Assembly (NCBI RefSeq): GCF_009363895.1
Contig: NZ_CP045434.1
Span: forward strand, 372,001-436,000
From: Sphingomonas ginsengisoli An et al. 2013
GTDB taxonomy: Bacteria > Pseudomonadota > Alphaproteobacteria > Sphingomonadales > Sphingomonadaceae
Direction: 5' to 3'
DNA: 64,000 nucleotides
Below, one piece after another: positions 45,559 through 53,890 of the stretch. The notes beneath the pieces were generated by a model. That model ran no database searches. It saw only the letters and a program-made list of their open reading frames with translations, and was not told the DNA's origin. Position 1 is the stretch's first letter, and each line of letters starts with the position of its first letter. Both the position numbers and the translations under genes were made by a program.

Positions 45559-46076
45559 GCGACCAGTTGAGCGAGGATGACCGGAACGAGGAGCGCGAGG
45601 ACGGCGCTCCGATCGAGGTGCTCGAAGCATATTTCGAGGCCCGGGGCTGGTCGTGCGAGCGCGCCGGCGACGGGGAGATCGTGGCTAGCGCGCCCGGCAG
45701 CTGGGCGCAGTACGAGCTGCGCGGGGTGTGGCGGCCCGACGACCAGGTCCTCCAGTTCCTCGCCTTTCCCGACATCAAGGTCGCGGCCGACAAGCGTCCG
45801 GCGATTTACGAGACGTTGGGCCTGATCAACGAGCAGCTGTGGCTCGGCCATTTCGAATTATGGTCGGGCTCGGGGCTGATCGTGTTCCGCTACTCGGCGC
45901 TGCTCGATAATGGCGACGGCGATGCGCTCAGTTTCGAGCAGGCGGAAGCGATCGCCGAAGCCGCGCTCGAGGAATGCGAGCGTTTTTTCCCGGTCTTCCA
46001 GTTCGTCCTGTGGGGCGGCAAGTCGCCCGGCGAGGCGATCAGCGCCGCGCTGATCGATACAGCGGGCGAAGCCTGA
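45555..46076 (+). CDS. YbjN domain protein
   Basis: The 173-residue protein has the YbjN core: DGAPIEVLEAYFEARGWSCERAGDGEI, a beta-rich centre and the LINEQLWLGHFELW segment with the conserved FRYSALLDNGD. YbjN proteins adopt a type III secretion chaperone-like fold and are linked with stress and motility in enterobacteria. Function here is unknown. The start is GTG at 45555, overlapping the preceding stop. Confidence 0.82.
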   Translation: MSDQLSEDDRNEEREDGAPIEVLEAYFEARGWSCERAGDGEIVASAPGSWAQYELRGVWRPDDQVLQFLAFPDIKVAADKRPAIYETLGLINEQLWLGHFELWSGSGLIVFRYSALLDNGDGDALSFEQAEAIAEAALEECERFFPVFQFVLWGGKSPGEAISAALIDTAGEA

Positions 46077-46091
46077 GGCGAGGATAGACGC

Positions 46092-46958
46092 ATGAACGTG
46101 GTGAATGTCACTGGGGGCCAACCGGCCTCGTCGGGTCCGTTGGCGCCGTCGATCTGGTTCGTCGGCTGCGGCAACATGGCCGGGGCGATGGTCGCGGGCT
46201 GGCGCTCGGCCAGGGTCGACTTCGGCCAGTCGGTCGCGATCCGGCCGAGCGGGAAGGAGGTGCCGGGCGTGCGCACCGTGCGGACGTTGGGCGAGGCGGG
46301 CCGGCCGGCCGAGTGGCTGATCCTCGGCTTCAAGCCGCAACAGGTGCTCGAACTGGCGCCGACCATCGCGCCGTACGTCACGCCGCAGACCACGGTCATC
46401 TCGCTGCTTGCGGGGACCGAAGCGGCGAGCCTGCGGCAGCTGTTCCCGACCGCCGGGGCGATTGTCCGCGCGATGCCCAACGTCGCGACCGCAGTGCGGC
46501 GCGGGATCACCGCGCTGTTCATGCCCGACGTCTCCGACGCCCTGCGCGCGCGGCTGCGGCAGTTCTTCATGATCCTCGGGCTGACGATCGACTGCAACGC
46601 CGAGGCCGAGCTGGGTGCGATCGCCTCGATTGGCGGGGCGGGGCCGGCCTATGTCGCGCGCTTCATCGAGGCGCTCGCCAAGACCGCCGAGGAGCGCGGG
46701 ATCGAGCCGTCGCTGGCCCTGGCGATCGCGCGTGAGACGGTATTCGGCACAGGATGGTTGGCGGTCACCGACAACCCCTCGATGGACGAGATCGTCCGTC
46801 GGGTCCGCAGCCCGAACGGAACCACCGCCGCCGGGCTGGCGGTGCTCGAGCCCGAACTAACGCCCTTGCTCGAGCGCACGGTCGCCGCTGCGACCAAGCG
46901 TGGCGGCGAGCTGGCCGCCGCCACCCGCGCCATTGCGTCGCCCGAGGGTGCCGCCTAA
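46092..46958 (+). CDS. proC: Pyrroline-5-carboxylate reductase
   Basis: ProC makes proline with NAD(P)H. The 288-residue protein has the Rossmann start IWFVGCGNMAGAMVAGW, ILGFKPQQVLE, SLLAGTEAASL, AMPNVATAVRRGITAL and the family signature VRSPNGTTAAGL. An extra N-terminal tail of about 18 residues precedes the nucleotide-binding strand. It follows the YbjN gene by 15 bases and precedes ilvE by 27 bases, so a shared transcript is likely. Confidence 0.96.
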   Translation: MNVVNVTGGQPASSGPLAPSIWFVGCGNMAGAMVAGWRSARVDFGQSVAIRPSGKEVPGVRTVRTLGEAGRPAEWLILGFKPQQVLELAPTIAPYVTPQTTVISLLAGTEAASLRQLFPTAGAIVRAMPNVATAVRRGITALFMPDVSDALRARLRQFFMILGLTIDCNAEAELGAIASIGGAGPAYVARFIEALAKTAEERGIEPSLALAIARETVFGTGWLAVTDNPSMDEIVRRVRSPNGTTAAGLAVLEPELTPLLERTVAAATKRGGELAAATRAIASPEGAA

Positions 46959-46985
46959 GTCGCCCGCACTGGAGTAAGGACGCAT

Positions 46986-47861
46986 ATGGCAGGGTTTGAC
47001 GATCGCGACGGCTGGATCTGGATGGACGGCAAGCTCGTCCCCTGGCGCGAGGCGAACGTCCACATCCTGACCCACGCGATGCATTATGCCTCGAGCGTAT
47101 TCGAAGGCCAGCGCGCATACGGCGGCAAGATCTTCCGGCTGACCGACCACAGCACCCGGCTGAAGCGAAGCGCCCGCCTGCTCGGTTTCGAAATCCCCTA
47201 CAGCGTCGACGAAATCGACGCCGCCTGCATCGAAGTGCTCAAGGCTAGCGGAATGGAGGACGCCTACATGCGTCCGGTCGCGTGGCGCGGGTCGGAATCG
47301 ATGGGCGTCAATCCCAAGGGGACCGAACCGCACCTCGCCATCGCCTGCTGGGAATGGGGCAAGTATTTCGACGAGGAAAAGCAGCTCAAGGGCATCCGCC
47401 TCGACATCGCCCCGTGGCGGCGGCCGGCGCCGTTCACCGCGCCGGTCCATAGCAAGGCCGCCGGGCTCTACATGATCGCGACCCTGTCCAAGCAGCATGC
47501 CGACGACCGCGGCTATGACGATGCGCTGATGTTCGACTGGCGCGGCCAGGTAGCCGAGGCGACCGGCGCCAACGCCTTCTTCATCCGCGACAACAAGCTC
47601 ATCACCCCGACCCCCGACTGCTTCTTGAACGGCATCACCCGCCAGACGGTGATCGAGCTCGCCGAGAAACGCGGGATCGAGGTCGAAGTCCGCGCTATCT
47701 GGCCCGAGGAGCTGGAAAGCTTCCAGCAGATGTTCCTGACGGGCTCGGCCGCCGAAGTGACGCTGGTCCGCTCGGCGGGCCCGTGGAATTTCGAGGTCGG
47801 CGACCTCTCGCGCCAGTTGCAGCGCGACTACGACGATCTGGTCAACCACCGCCAGGCCTGA
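46986..47861 (+). CDS. ilvE: Branched-chain amino acid aminotransferase
   Basis: This fold-type IV PLP enzyme transaminates Leu, Ile and Val. The 291-residue protein includes WMDGKLVPWREANVHILTHAMHYASSVFEGQRAY, the PLP lysine in PVHSKAAGLYMI, GQVAEATGANAFFIRDNKLITPTPDCFLNGITR and the terminal FQQMFLTGSAAEVTLVRS. All hallmark residues of IlvE are present and the length is normal. The start at 46986 follows proC closely. An MHS-family transporter gene lies downstream. Confidence 0.95.
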   Translation: MAGFDDRDGWIWMDGKLVPWREANVHILTHAMHYASSVFEGQRAYGGKIFRLTDHSTRLKRSARLLGFEIPYSVDEIDAACIEVLKASGMEDAYMRPVAWRGSESMGVNPKGTEPHLAIACWEWGKYFDEEKQLKGIRLDIAPWRRPAPFTAPVHSKAAGLYMIATLSKQHADDRGYDDALMFDWRGQVAEATGANAFFIRDNKLITPTPDCFLNGITRQTVIELAEKRGIEVEVRAIWPEELESFQQMFLTGSAAEVTLVRSAGPWNFEVGDLSRQLQRDYDDLVNHRQA

Positions 47862-47915
47862 CGAGGCTTGCTCCTGCCGTCCGCTCGCTTAAGGTCGCGC
47901 GCGGAGGGGGATTAA

Positions 47916-49511
47916 ATGGCCAGTACCGCCGCGCCGGCAACACCGGAGCATGTCGTCGATCCGAAGCGCGACCGGCTGGTCATCACCGCCTCAGCGCTCG
48001 GCACCGTGTTCGAGTGGTACGACTTCTTCCTCTACGGCATCCTTGCCGCATTGCTCGGCAAGCTGTTCTTCCCGGCCGACAATCCCACCGCCGCCACCCT
48101 CGCCAGCCTGGCTGCCTTCGGCGCCGGTTTCGGCGTGCGACCATTGGGCGCATTGCTGTTCGGCTGGTTCGGCGACCGTGTGGGGCGCAAATATACCTTC
48201 CTCATCACCATCACGCTGATGGGCGGCGCGACCGGAGCGATCGGTTTCCTGCCGACCTTCGCCACTGCCGGCCTGTGGGCGCCGGTCCTGCTGGTGGGCT
48301 TGCGCCTAATCCAAGGGCTCGCGCTCGGCGGTGAGTATGGCGGTGCGGCGATCTACGTCGCCGAGCATGCACCGCCGACCAAGCGCGGCCAGTACACCAG
48401 CTGGATCCAGTTCAGCGTGGTCGGCGGGTTCCTGCTCTGCCTGGTGATGGTCCTGCTGTGCCGCCACGCGGTGAGCAAGGAGCAGTTCGACGGGTGGGGC
48501 TGGCGCGTGCCGTTTCTGGCCAGCTTCGTGATGCTCGCCATCTCGCTCTACATCCGGCTCAAGCTCAGCGAGAGCCCGGTCTTCCGGGCAATGAAGGACG
48601 CAGGCGAAACCAGCCGCAATCCGTTCAAGGACAGCCTGACCTACCCGGGCAACATCAAGCGAGTGATGGTCGCGCTGTTCGGCGTCGCCGCGGGCCTGAC
48701 CGTGATCTATTATACCAGCCAGTTCGGCACGCTCTACTTCCTCCAGGGCACCGCCCGGGTCGGCGAGGAAGAGGCGCTGCTCTACATGGCCGCCGGCGCG
48801 ACACTGGCCGCGCCGCTCTATGTCGGCTTCGGCGCCTTGTCCGATCGGGTCGGGCGCAAGAAGCTGCTGCTGCTCGGCTATGCGCTGACGCTGGCGCTGC
48901 TCTTCCCGCTGTTCCACCTGATGGCCGATGGCGCCAATCCCGCGCTGGGCCGCGCCACCGCCGCCTCGCCGGTCCGCCTTGAGCTACCCGCCGACTGCGA
49001 GTTCAACGTGTTCGCGGCCAAGCACTTGACCCCGTGCGCCCAGGCGCTGAACTATCTCTCCAAGCGCGGGGTCAGCTACCGCAAGGTCGCGGCATCCGAT
49101 GTCGCGCTCAATGTCGGGCAGGCCAGGATCGGCGGCTTCGACCAGGCCGCCTACACCGCCGCGCTGGTCGCCGCCGGCTATCCCGACCAGGCCGATCCTG
49201 CCGAAAAGCAGCCATGGAAGATCATTCTTGCGGTGTTCGTGATGGTCGGCCTGTCGGCGATGACCTATGGCCAGGTCGCCGCCATCCTGGTCGAGATGTT
49301 CCCGGCACGGATACGCTACACGAGCATGTCGGTGCCCTATCATATCGGCTCGGGCTATTTCGGCGGCTTCCTGCCACTCATCTCGCAATATATCGTGGTG
49401 CGCACCGGCGATGCCTATGCCGGGCTGTGGTACACGATCGCGGTGGTCGCCCTGGCCTTCGTGGTCAGTGCCATCTGGCTTGAGGAAACCCATCGGCGAC
49501 CGCTGGCCTGA
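47916..49511 (+). CDS. MHS-type major facilitator transporter with periplasmic insert
   Basis: The 531-residue protein has the metabolite:H+ symporter pattern: GTVFEWYDFFLYGILAALLG, GWFGDRVGRKYTFLI, RLIQGLALGGEYGGAA and a second GALSDRVGRKKLLLLG. Twelve membrane helices are expected. About 90 extra residues between late helices (near residue 340-430) contain two Cys (ADCEFNVFAAKHLTPCAQAL) and fold outside the membrane. MHS members carry citrate, alpha-ketoglutarate, proline or betaine, and the substrate is not clear here. A good GGAGGGGG ribosome site lies before the start. Confidence 0.9.
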   Translation: MASTAAPATPEHVVDPKRDRLVITASALGTVFEWYDFFLYGILAALLGKLFFPADNPTAATLASLAAFGAGFGVRPLGALLFGWFGDRVGRKYTFLITITLMGGATGAIGFLPTFATAGLWAPVLLVGLRLIQGLALGGEYGGAAIYVAEHAPPTKRGQYTSWIQFSVVGGFLLCLVMVLLCRHAVSKEQFDGWGWRVPFLASFVMLAISLYIRLKLSESPVFRAMKDAGETSRNPFKDSLTYPGNIKRVMVALFGVAAGLTVIYYTSQFGTLYFLQGTARVGEEEALLYMAAGATLAAPLYVGFGALSDRVGRKKLLLLGYALTLALLFPLFHLMADGANPALGRATAASPVRLELPADCEFNVFAAKHLTPCAQALNYLSKRGVSYRKVAASDVALNVGQARIGGFDQAAYTAALVAAGYPDQADPAEKQPWKIILAVFVMVGLSAMTYGQVAAILVEMFPARIRYTSMSVPYHIGSGYFGGFLPLISQYIVVRTGDAYAGLWYTIAVVALAFVVSAIWLEETHRRPLA

Positions 49512-49577
49512 GCATGGTGAGCGACCCCGCCGAGCCCCTTTACGTCTTGTTTGCCGATCGCGGGCTACCCTGCGGCG

Positions 49578-51965
49578 ATGAGTGCCGAGCGTAACATGCT
49601 GGTCGACGGCAGCGAACGACCGCGGCTCGACCGCCTGGTCGCCGAAGTGCCGCTCAAAGAGCTATGCCTCATCGCCAAGCCGCGCGACGCCACCGGGCGC
49701 GAAATCCAGGAGGCACAGGTCGCGGCGCTGGTCGGAATGGTCCCGCTCACCGTCGGCGCCAACCTCGTCGCCGCCGCCACCGTGGTCTCGTCGCTGTGGG
49801 ACGAGATCTCACACAACCAGCTGATCGCCTGGGCGACGTTGTTCAGCCTGCTCTGCTGCCAGCGGCTGCTGCGTGCGTGGCGGCTGCGCCACGACGCTGC
49901 CTACGCCGCGCGCAAGCCGTCGAGCGTCGGCACGATCATGCCGGCGATCGTCATCCTCTCGGTGCTGTGGGCAGTTCCGGCGCTGGTTTGGTTCGGCCAG
50001 GCCGGCGACGTCGACAAGATCCTGATCGCGCTGATGCTGTTCGGCCTCGCCAGCGGGGCAAGCGTCACGCTGTCGACGGTGCCGCCGGCCGCGCTGACCT
50101 ATGTTGCGATCGTCAGCATGGCGGCGATGGCGGCGCTGGCCATCGCCGGCCATGCGCTGCTGATCAGCCTGGTGTGCCTGTTCGGCGGCGCGCTCTCCTA
50201 CACCGTATTGTGGAACGCGCGGCAGTTCGTCGGCCACCTCCGCGCCCGGCTCGAGGTCGAGGAACAGGCGGCGATGATCGCCCTGCTTCGCCAGTTCGAG
50301 GCGAGCGGCAGCGACTGGCTGTGGGAACTCGATGCGAGCCTGTGCATGCGGCACATGTCGTCGGCCTTCATCGACAGCGCCGGCCAGCCGGTCGACCGGT
50401 TGCTCGGCGGGGACGTGCGCCAGCTACTCGACCCGAACGGTGACGCCCGCTCGGTCTCGCGCTCGATGCGACAATTGTTCGACGCGCTCGCCAACGGCAC
50501 CGCCTTCCGCGAGATTGCGGTGCCGGTCCGCGGCGGCCGCGCGTGGTGGATCTTCTCGGGCCAGCCGCTGCTCGGGCCGGAAGGGCGGATCACCGGCTGG
50601 CGCGGGGTTGGCTCCGACGTCACCCGCTCGCGCCGCGTCGGGCGCAACTCGATCCGCGCCGCGCGGCATGATCCACTGACCGGCCTGCCGAATCGCCTGC
50701 TGATCCGTGAGCTGATCGAGGAATCGCTGCTGCGCGAACGGTCGGGCCGTGGCGGTTGCGCGCTGCTCCTGCTCGATCTCGACCGCTTCAAGCTGGTCAA
50801 CGACACGCTCGGCCACGCGCTCGGCGATCAGCTGCTCGCGGCGGTGGCCGAGCGGCTGCGGACCGTCGTCCGCGAAGCCGAGGTCGGCCGGCTTGGCGGC
50901 GACGAATTCGCGATCGTCGCGCCCGGCATCACCGATCGTGCCGCGGTTGGCACCCTTGCCGACCAAGTCATCGCCGCGCTCGCGCTGCCGTTCGCGATTG
51001 GTAGCGCCGACCTCACCATCGGCGCCACCATCGGCATCGCCCTCGCGCCGTGGGACGGAACGACCGAGGGCACGCTGACCCGCAACGCCGACCTCGCGCT
51101 CTACAGCGCCAAGGCCGCCGGACGCGGTCGCTACCACTTCTTCGAACCCGCCATGGCCGAGCGTGCCAAGGCCCAGCGCGAGCTCGAGCGCGACCTGCGG
51201 CTGGCGCTGCAGAGTGGCGAGCTCAGCCTTGCCTACCAGCCGATCGTCGAGGCCGGCAGCCACCGCATCGTCGGCCGCGAGGCGCTGCTTCGCTGGCGCC
51301 ACCCCGAGCGCGGCGACATCCCACCCGACCTGTTCATCCCGGTCATCGAGGACACCGGCCTGATCGGCCAGGTCGGCAATTGGGTCGTCCGCGAAGCCTG
51401 CCGCGAGGCCGCCAGCTGGACCGACAGCGCCCGCCTCGCGGTCAACGTGTCGGCGGTTCAGCTCACTGGTGCCGACCTCGTCGGGACGGTCATCAACGCA
51501 CTGACGAGCAGCGGCCTGTCGCCTGCGCGGCTCGAGCTGGAGGTCACCGAAAGCGTGTTCCTCGCCGACGACGAATCCACTCGCCAAACGCTTGCGCGGC
51601 TACGCTCGATCGGAGTGCGACTGGTGCTCGACGACTTCGGGATGGGCTACAGCTCGCTGAAATCGCTCGCCCGCGGCGACTTCAGCAAAATCAAGATCGA
51701 CCGCAGCTTCGTCGCCGGGGCGGGCGAGGGGCGGAGCGACGCCCGCGCGATCGTCGAGGCGGTGATCGCGCTCGGCCGGGCGATGCGTTGCGACGTTACC
51801 GCCGAGGGGATCGAAACCGCCGCGCAGGCTCGCCTGTTCGAGAAGATGGGCGTCGATCAGTTGCAGGGCTTCCACTTCGGCCGTCCGGCCGCCGCCGATC
51901 CGCGCGCGTTAGTCATCTCGGCGCCGGCGACCGATTCCGCGCGCCGCCGGATCGCCCGCGCTTAG
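49578..51965 (+). CDS. Membrane GGDEF-EAL cyclic-di-GMP protein
   Basis: The 795-residue protein has six or more N-terminal helices (residues about 45-210), a PAS-like domain (DWLWELDASLCMRHMSSAF), a GGDEF domain with an intact GGDEF motif at 440-444 and an EAL domain with EAL at 568-570. The EAL region also keeps LDDFGMGYSSLKSL and AEGIETAAQ. The inhibitory RxxD site is REAE, so product inhibition may be weaker. Both cyclase and phosphodiesterase activities are possible. The start at 49578 was chosen over an in-frame TTG 27 bases upstream. Confidence 0.92.
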   Translation: MSAERNMLVDGSERPRLDRLVAEVPLKELCLIAKPRDATGREIQEAQVAALVGMVPLTVGANLVAAATVVSSLWDEISHNQLIAWATLFSLLCCQRLLRAWRLRHDAAYAARKPSSVGTIMPAIVILSVLWAVPALVWFGQAGDVDKILIALMLFGLASGASVTLSTVPPAALTYVAIVSMAAMAALAIAGHALLISLVCLFGGALSYTVLWNARQFVGHLRARLEVEEQAAMIALLRQFEASGSDWLWELDASLCMRHMSSAFIDSAGQPVDRLLGGDVRQLLDPNGDARSVSRSMRQLFDALANGTAFREIAVPVRGGRAWWIFSGQPLLGPEGRITGWRGVGSDVTRSRRVGRNSIRAARHDPLTGLPNRLLIRELIEESLLRERSGRGGCALLLLDLDRFKLVNDTLGHALGDQLLAAVAERLRTVVREAEVGRLGGDEFAIVAPGITDRAAVGTLADQVIAALALPFAIGSADLTIGATIGIALAPWDGTTEGTLTRNADLALYSAKAAGRGRYHFFEPAMAERAKAQRELERDLRLALQSGELSLAYQPIVEAGSHRIVGREALLRWRHPERGDIPPDLFIPVIEDTGLIGQVGNWVVREACREAASWTDSARLAVNVSAVQLTGADLVGTVINALTSSGLSPARLELEVTESVFLADDESTRQTLARLRSIGVRLVLDDFGMGYSSLKSLARGDFSKIKIDRSFVAGAGEGRSDARAIVEAVIALGRAMRCDVTAEGIETAAQARLFEKMGVDQLQGFHFGRPAAADPRALVISAPATDSARRRIARA

Positions 51966-51969
51966 ACCC

Positions 51970-51997
51970 TTGAGGAGCGCCGCCGCCGCTCTATAAG
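51970..51997 (+). promoter_or_regulatory. Sigma-70-like promoter of the tRNA-Gln gene
   Basis: A TTGAGG -35 (51970-51975), a 16-base spacer and a TATAAG -10 (51992-51997) lie just upstream of the tRNA, right after the GGDEF-EAL stop. Spacing and sequence fit a housekeeping promoter. Transcription should start about 5 bases before the tRNA. Confidence 0.6.
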
Positions 51998-52009
51998 CGC
52001 GCGCTCTGC

Positions 52010-52084
52010 TGGGGCGTCGCCAAGTGGTAAGGCACCGGTTTTTGGTACCGGCATTCGCAGGTTCGAATCCTGCCGCCCCAGCCA
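52010..52084 (+). tRNA. tRNA-Gln (UUG)
   Basis: The 75-base gene folds as a cloverleaf: acceptor TGGGGCG with CGCCCCA, discriminator G and encoded CCA (52082-52084). The anticodon stem CCGGT/ACCGG encloses the loop TTTTGGT with anticodon TTG at 52042-52044. The T arm is GCAGGTTCGAATCCTGC. All arms pair and the anticodon gives glutamine. Confidence 0.97.
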
Positions 52085-52136
52085 GCCACTCGCCGCGGGT
52101 CCGCTAGCACCCGACCGGTACGCGCGGAGCCTCGAC

Positions 52137-53705
52137 ATGATGCGACCAACCAGGCGAGTGACGATTGTCGGCGGCGGCACCGCGGGATGGATGACCGCGG
52201 CGGTGCTGTCGCAATGGCTGAGCCAGGTCGAGATTCGGCTGATCGAAAGCGACGAGATCGGCACGATCGGGGTGGGGGAGGCGACCATCCCGCACATCCG
52301 CAACTATCTGGCGCTGGCGGGGGTCGACCCGGTCGACATGATCCGGGCGACCAAGGCGAGCTTTAAGCTGGGCATCCAGTTCGTCGATTGGGGGGCGCCG
52401 GGCGAGGACTATTTCCACGGCTTCGGCAAGATCGGTCGCGACATGCTGTGGCTTCATCCGCATCAATTATGGCTGGCGGCGCGCGCGCGGACGCCCGACC
52501 GCATCCGTCACTTCGACCATTATTCGCTGTGCGGCGCGGCCGCCTTGCGCAACCGCTTCTGCTTCCCCGATCCGAGCAACCCGGCCTCGCCACTGGCCGA
52601 TATCGATTATGCCTATCACTTCGATGCCTCGCTGTTCGCACGCTTCCTGCGTGGGGTCTGCGAGGAACGCGGGGTCGAGCGGATCGAGGGGCGCATCGTC
52701 GAAGTCCTCAAGGACGGAGAGAGCGGGTTCGTCGACACGGTGCGTCTAAGCGACGGGCGCGAGGTCGAGGGTGACCTGTTCGTCGATTGCTCGGGGATGC
52801 GCGCGCTGCTGATCGGCGAGGCGCTCGGGGTCGGTTACGAGCATTGGAACGAGTGGCTGCTGTGTGACCGGGCAATGGCGGTGCCGTGTGCGGGCGTCGC
52901 GCCGCTGACGCCCTACACCCGCTCGACCGCCAAGCGCGCCGGTTGGCAATGGCGGATCCCGCTCCAGCACCGCACCGGTAACGGCTATGTCTATTCCTCG
53001 GCGCTGATCGGCGACGACGAGGTTGCCGAGACCTTGCTCGGCAGCCTCGACGGCGAGCCGCTGGCCGACCCGCGTCCAGTCCGCTTCGCCCCCGGTCGGC
53101 GGCTGAAGGCGTGGGAGAAGAATGTCGTCGCGGTCGGCCTTTCGTCGGGTTTCCTCGAGCCGCTCGAATCGACCAGCATCCATCTGATCCAGACCGCGGT
53201 GCTGCGGTTGCTCGCGCTGTTCCCTGCCGACGGAATGGCGGCGCCCGACATCGCCGAATTCAACCGCCAGTCGCGCTTCGAATATGAAGACGTGCGCGAC
53301 TTCATCATCGCTCACTACAATGTCACCCGGCGCGGCGGCGATCCGTTCTGGGATCATGTGCGGACCATGGCGGTGCCCGACAGCCTGACCGAGCGCTACG
53401 AACTGTTCCGCTCCTCGGGCCGCTTCTTCAAGCATGGCGCGGCCGAATTGTTCGCCGAGGAGAGCTGGGTCCAGGTCCTCCTCGGCCAAGGTTTCCTTGC
53501 TTGGCCCGACCCGGTGACCCGCTTCGTTCCCGACGATGAGATTGCTGCCTACCTCGCCGAGATGGCCGAAGTGATCGAGGATGTCGCCGAGCGCATGCCC
53601 GACCATGGCGCCTTTATCGACCGGTTGCTTGCCAGCGGCGCGCAGCCGTCGGCGGGCGCATCGCCGGTCAACTTCTCCCTGACCCCCGTTCGCCTCGCCC
53701 ACTGA
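52137..53705 (+). CDS. Tryptophan 7-halogenase-like flavoprotein
   Basis: The 522-residue protein has the FAD Rossmann motif GGGTAGWM (12-19), the lysine that forms the chloramine in PrnA-type halogenases (Lys77 in ASFKLGIQF), the WxWxIP signature at 270-275 (WQWRIP) and the PrnA-like Glu344-Ser345 (PLESTSIHLI). Thus the catalytic set is kept. Members are common beside TonB receptors in sphingomonads and caulobacters and have unknown substrates. It lies 185 bases upstream of an Oar-like receptor and probably works with it. True halogenation is unproven. Confidence 0.9.
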   Translation: MMRPTRRVTIVGGGTAGWMTAAVLSQWLSQVEIRLIESDEIGTIGVGEATIPHIRNYLALAGVDPVDMIRATKASFKLGIQFVDWGAPGEDYFHGFGKIGRDMLWLHPHQLWLAARARTPDRIRHFDHYSLCGAAALRNRFCFPDPSNPASPLADIDYAYHFDASLFARFLRGVCEERGVERIEGRIVEVLKDGESGFVDTVRLSDGREVEGDLFVDCSGMRALLIGEALGVGYEHWNEWLLCDRAMAVPCAGVAPLTPYTRSTAKRAGWQWRIPLQHRTGNGYVYSSALIGDDEVAETLLGSLDGEPLADPRPVRFAPGRRLKAWEKNVVAVGLSSGFLEPLESTSIHLIQTAVLRLLALFPADGMAAPDIAEFNRQSRFEYEDVRDFIIAHYNVTRRGGDPFWDHVRTMAVPDSLTERYELFRSSGRFFKHGAAELFAEESWVQVLLGQGFLAWPDPVTRFVPDDEIAAYLAEMAEVIEDVAERMPDHGAFIDRLLASGAQPSAGASPVNFSLTPVRLAH

Positions 53706-53832
53706 GCGCGGCTGCACAGCGTGGCTTTGCCGCCACAGGCCTGGGCCCGCCCGTCCGCCCCCCGTTGACTTGCCTGCCCAACAAGAGTTGTTTGCGCCCC
53801 CTGAGGACGAGGAGGACGTCGGCCGCAGGAGA

Positions 53833-53846
53833 TGTAACCGGTTACA
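53833..53846. promoter_or_regulatory. LacI-family operator, site 1
   Basis: TGTAACCGGTTACA is a perfect 14-bp palindrome with the central CG usual for LacI-family operators. It lies 44 bases upstream of the TonB receptor start. The identical sequence occurs at 62016-62029 beside the lacI-type gene. Confidence 0.85.
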
Positions 53847-53890
53847 CCGGTTTTCCCGCGCCGCGCCATGAACAGGATGGGGACCAGAAT

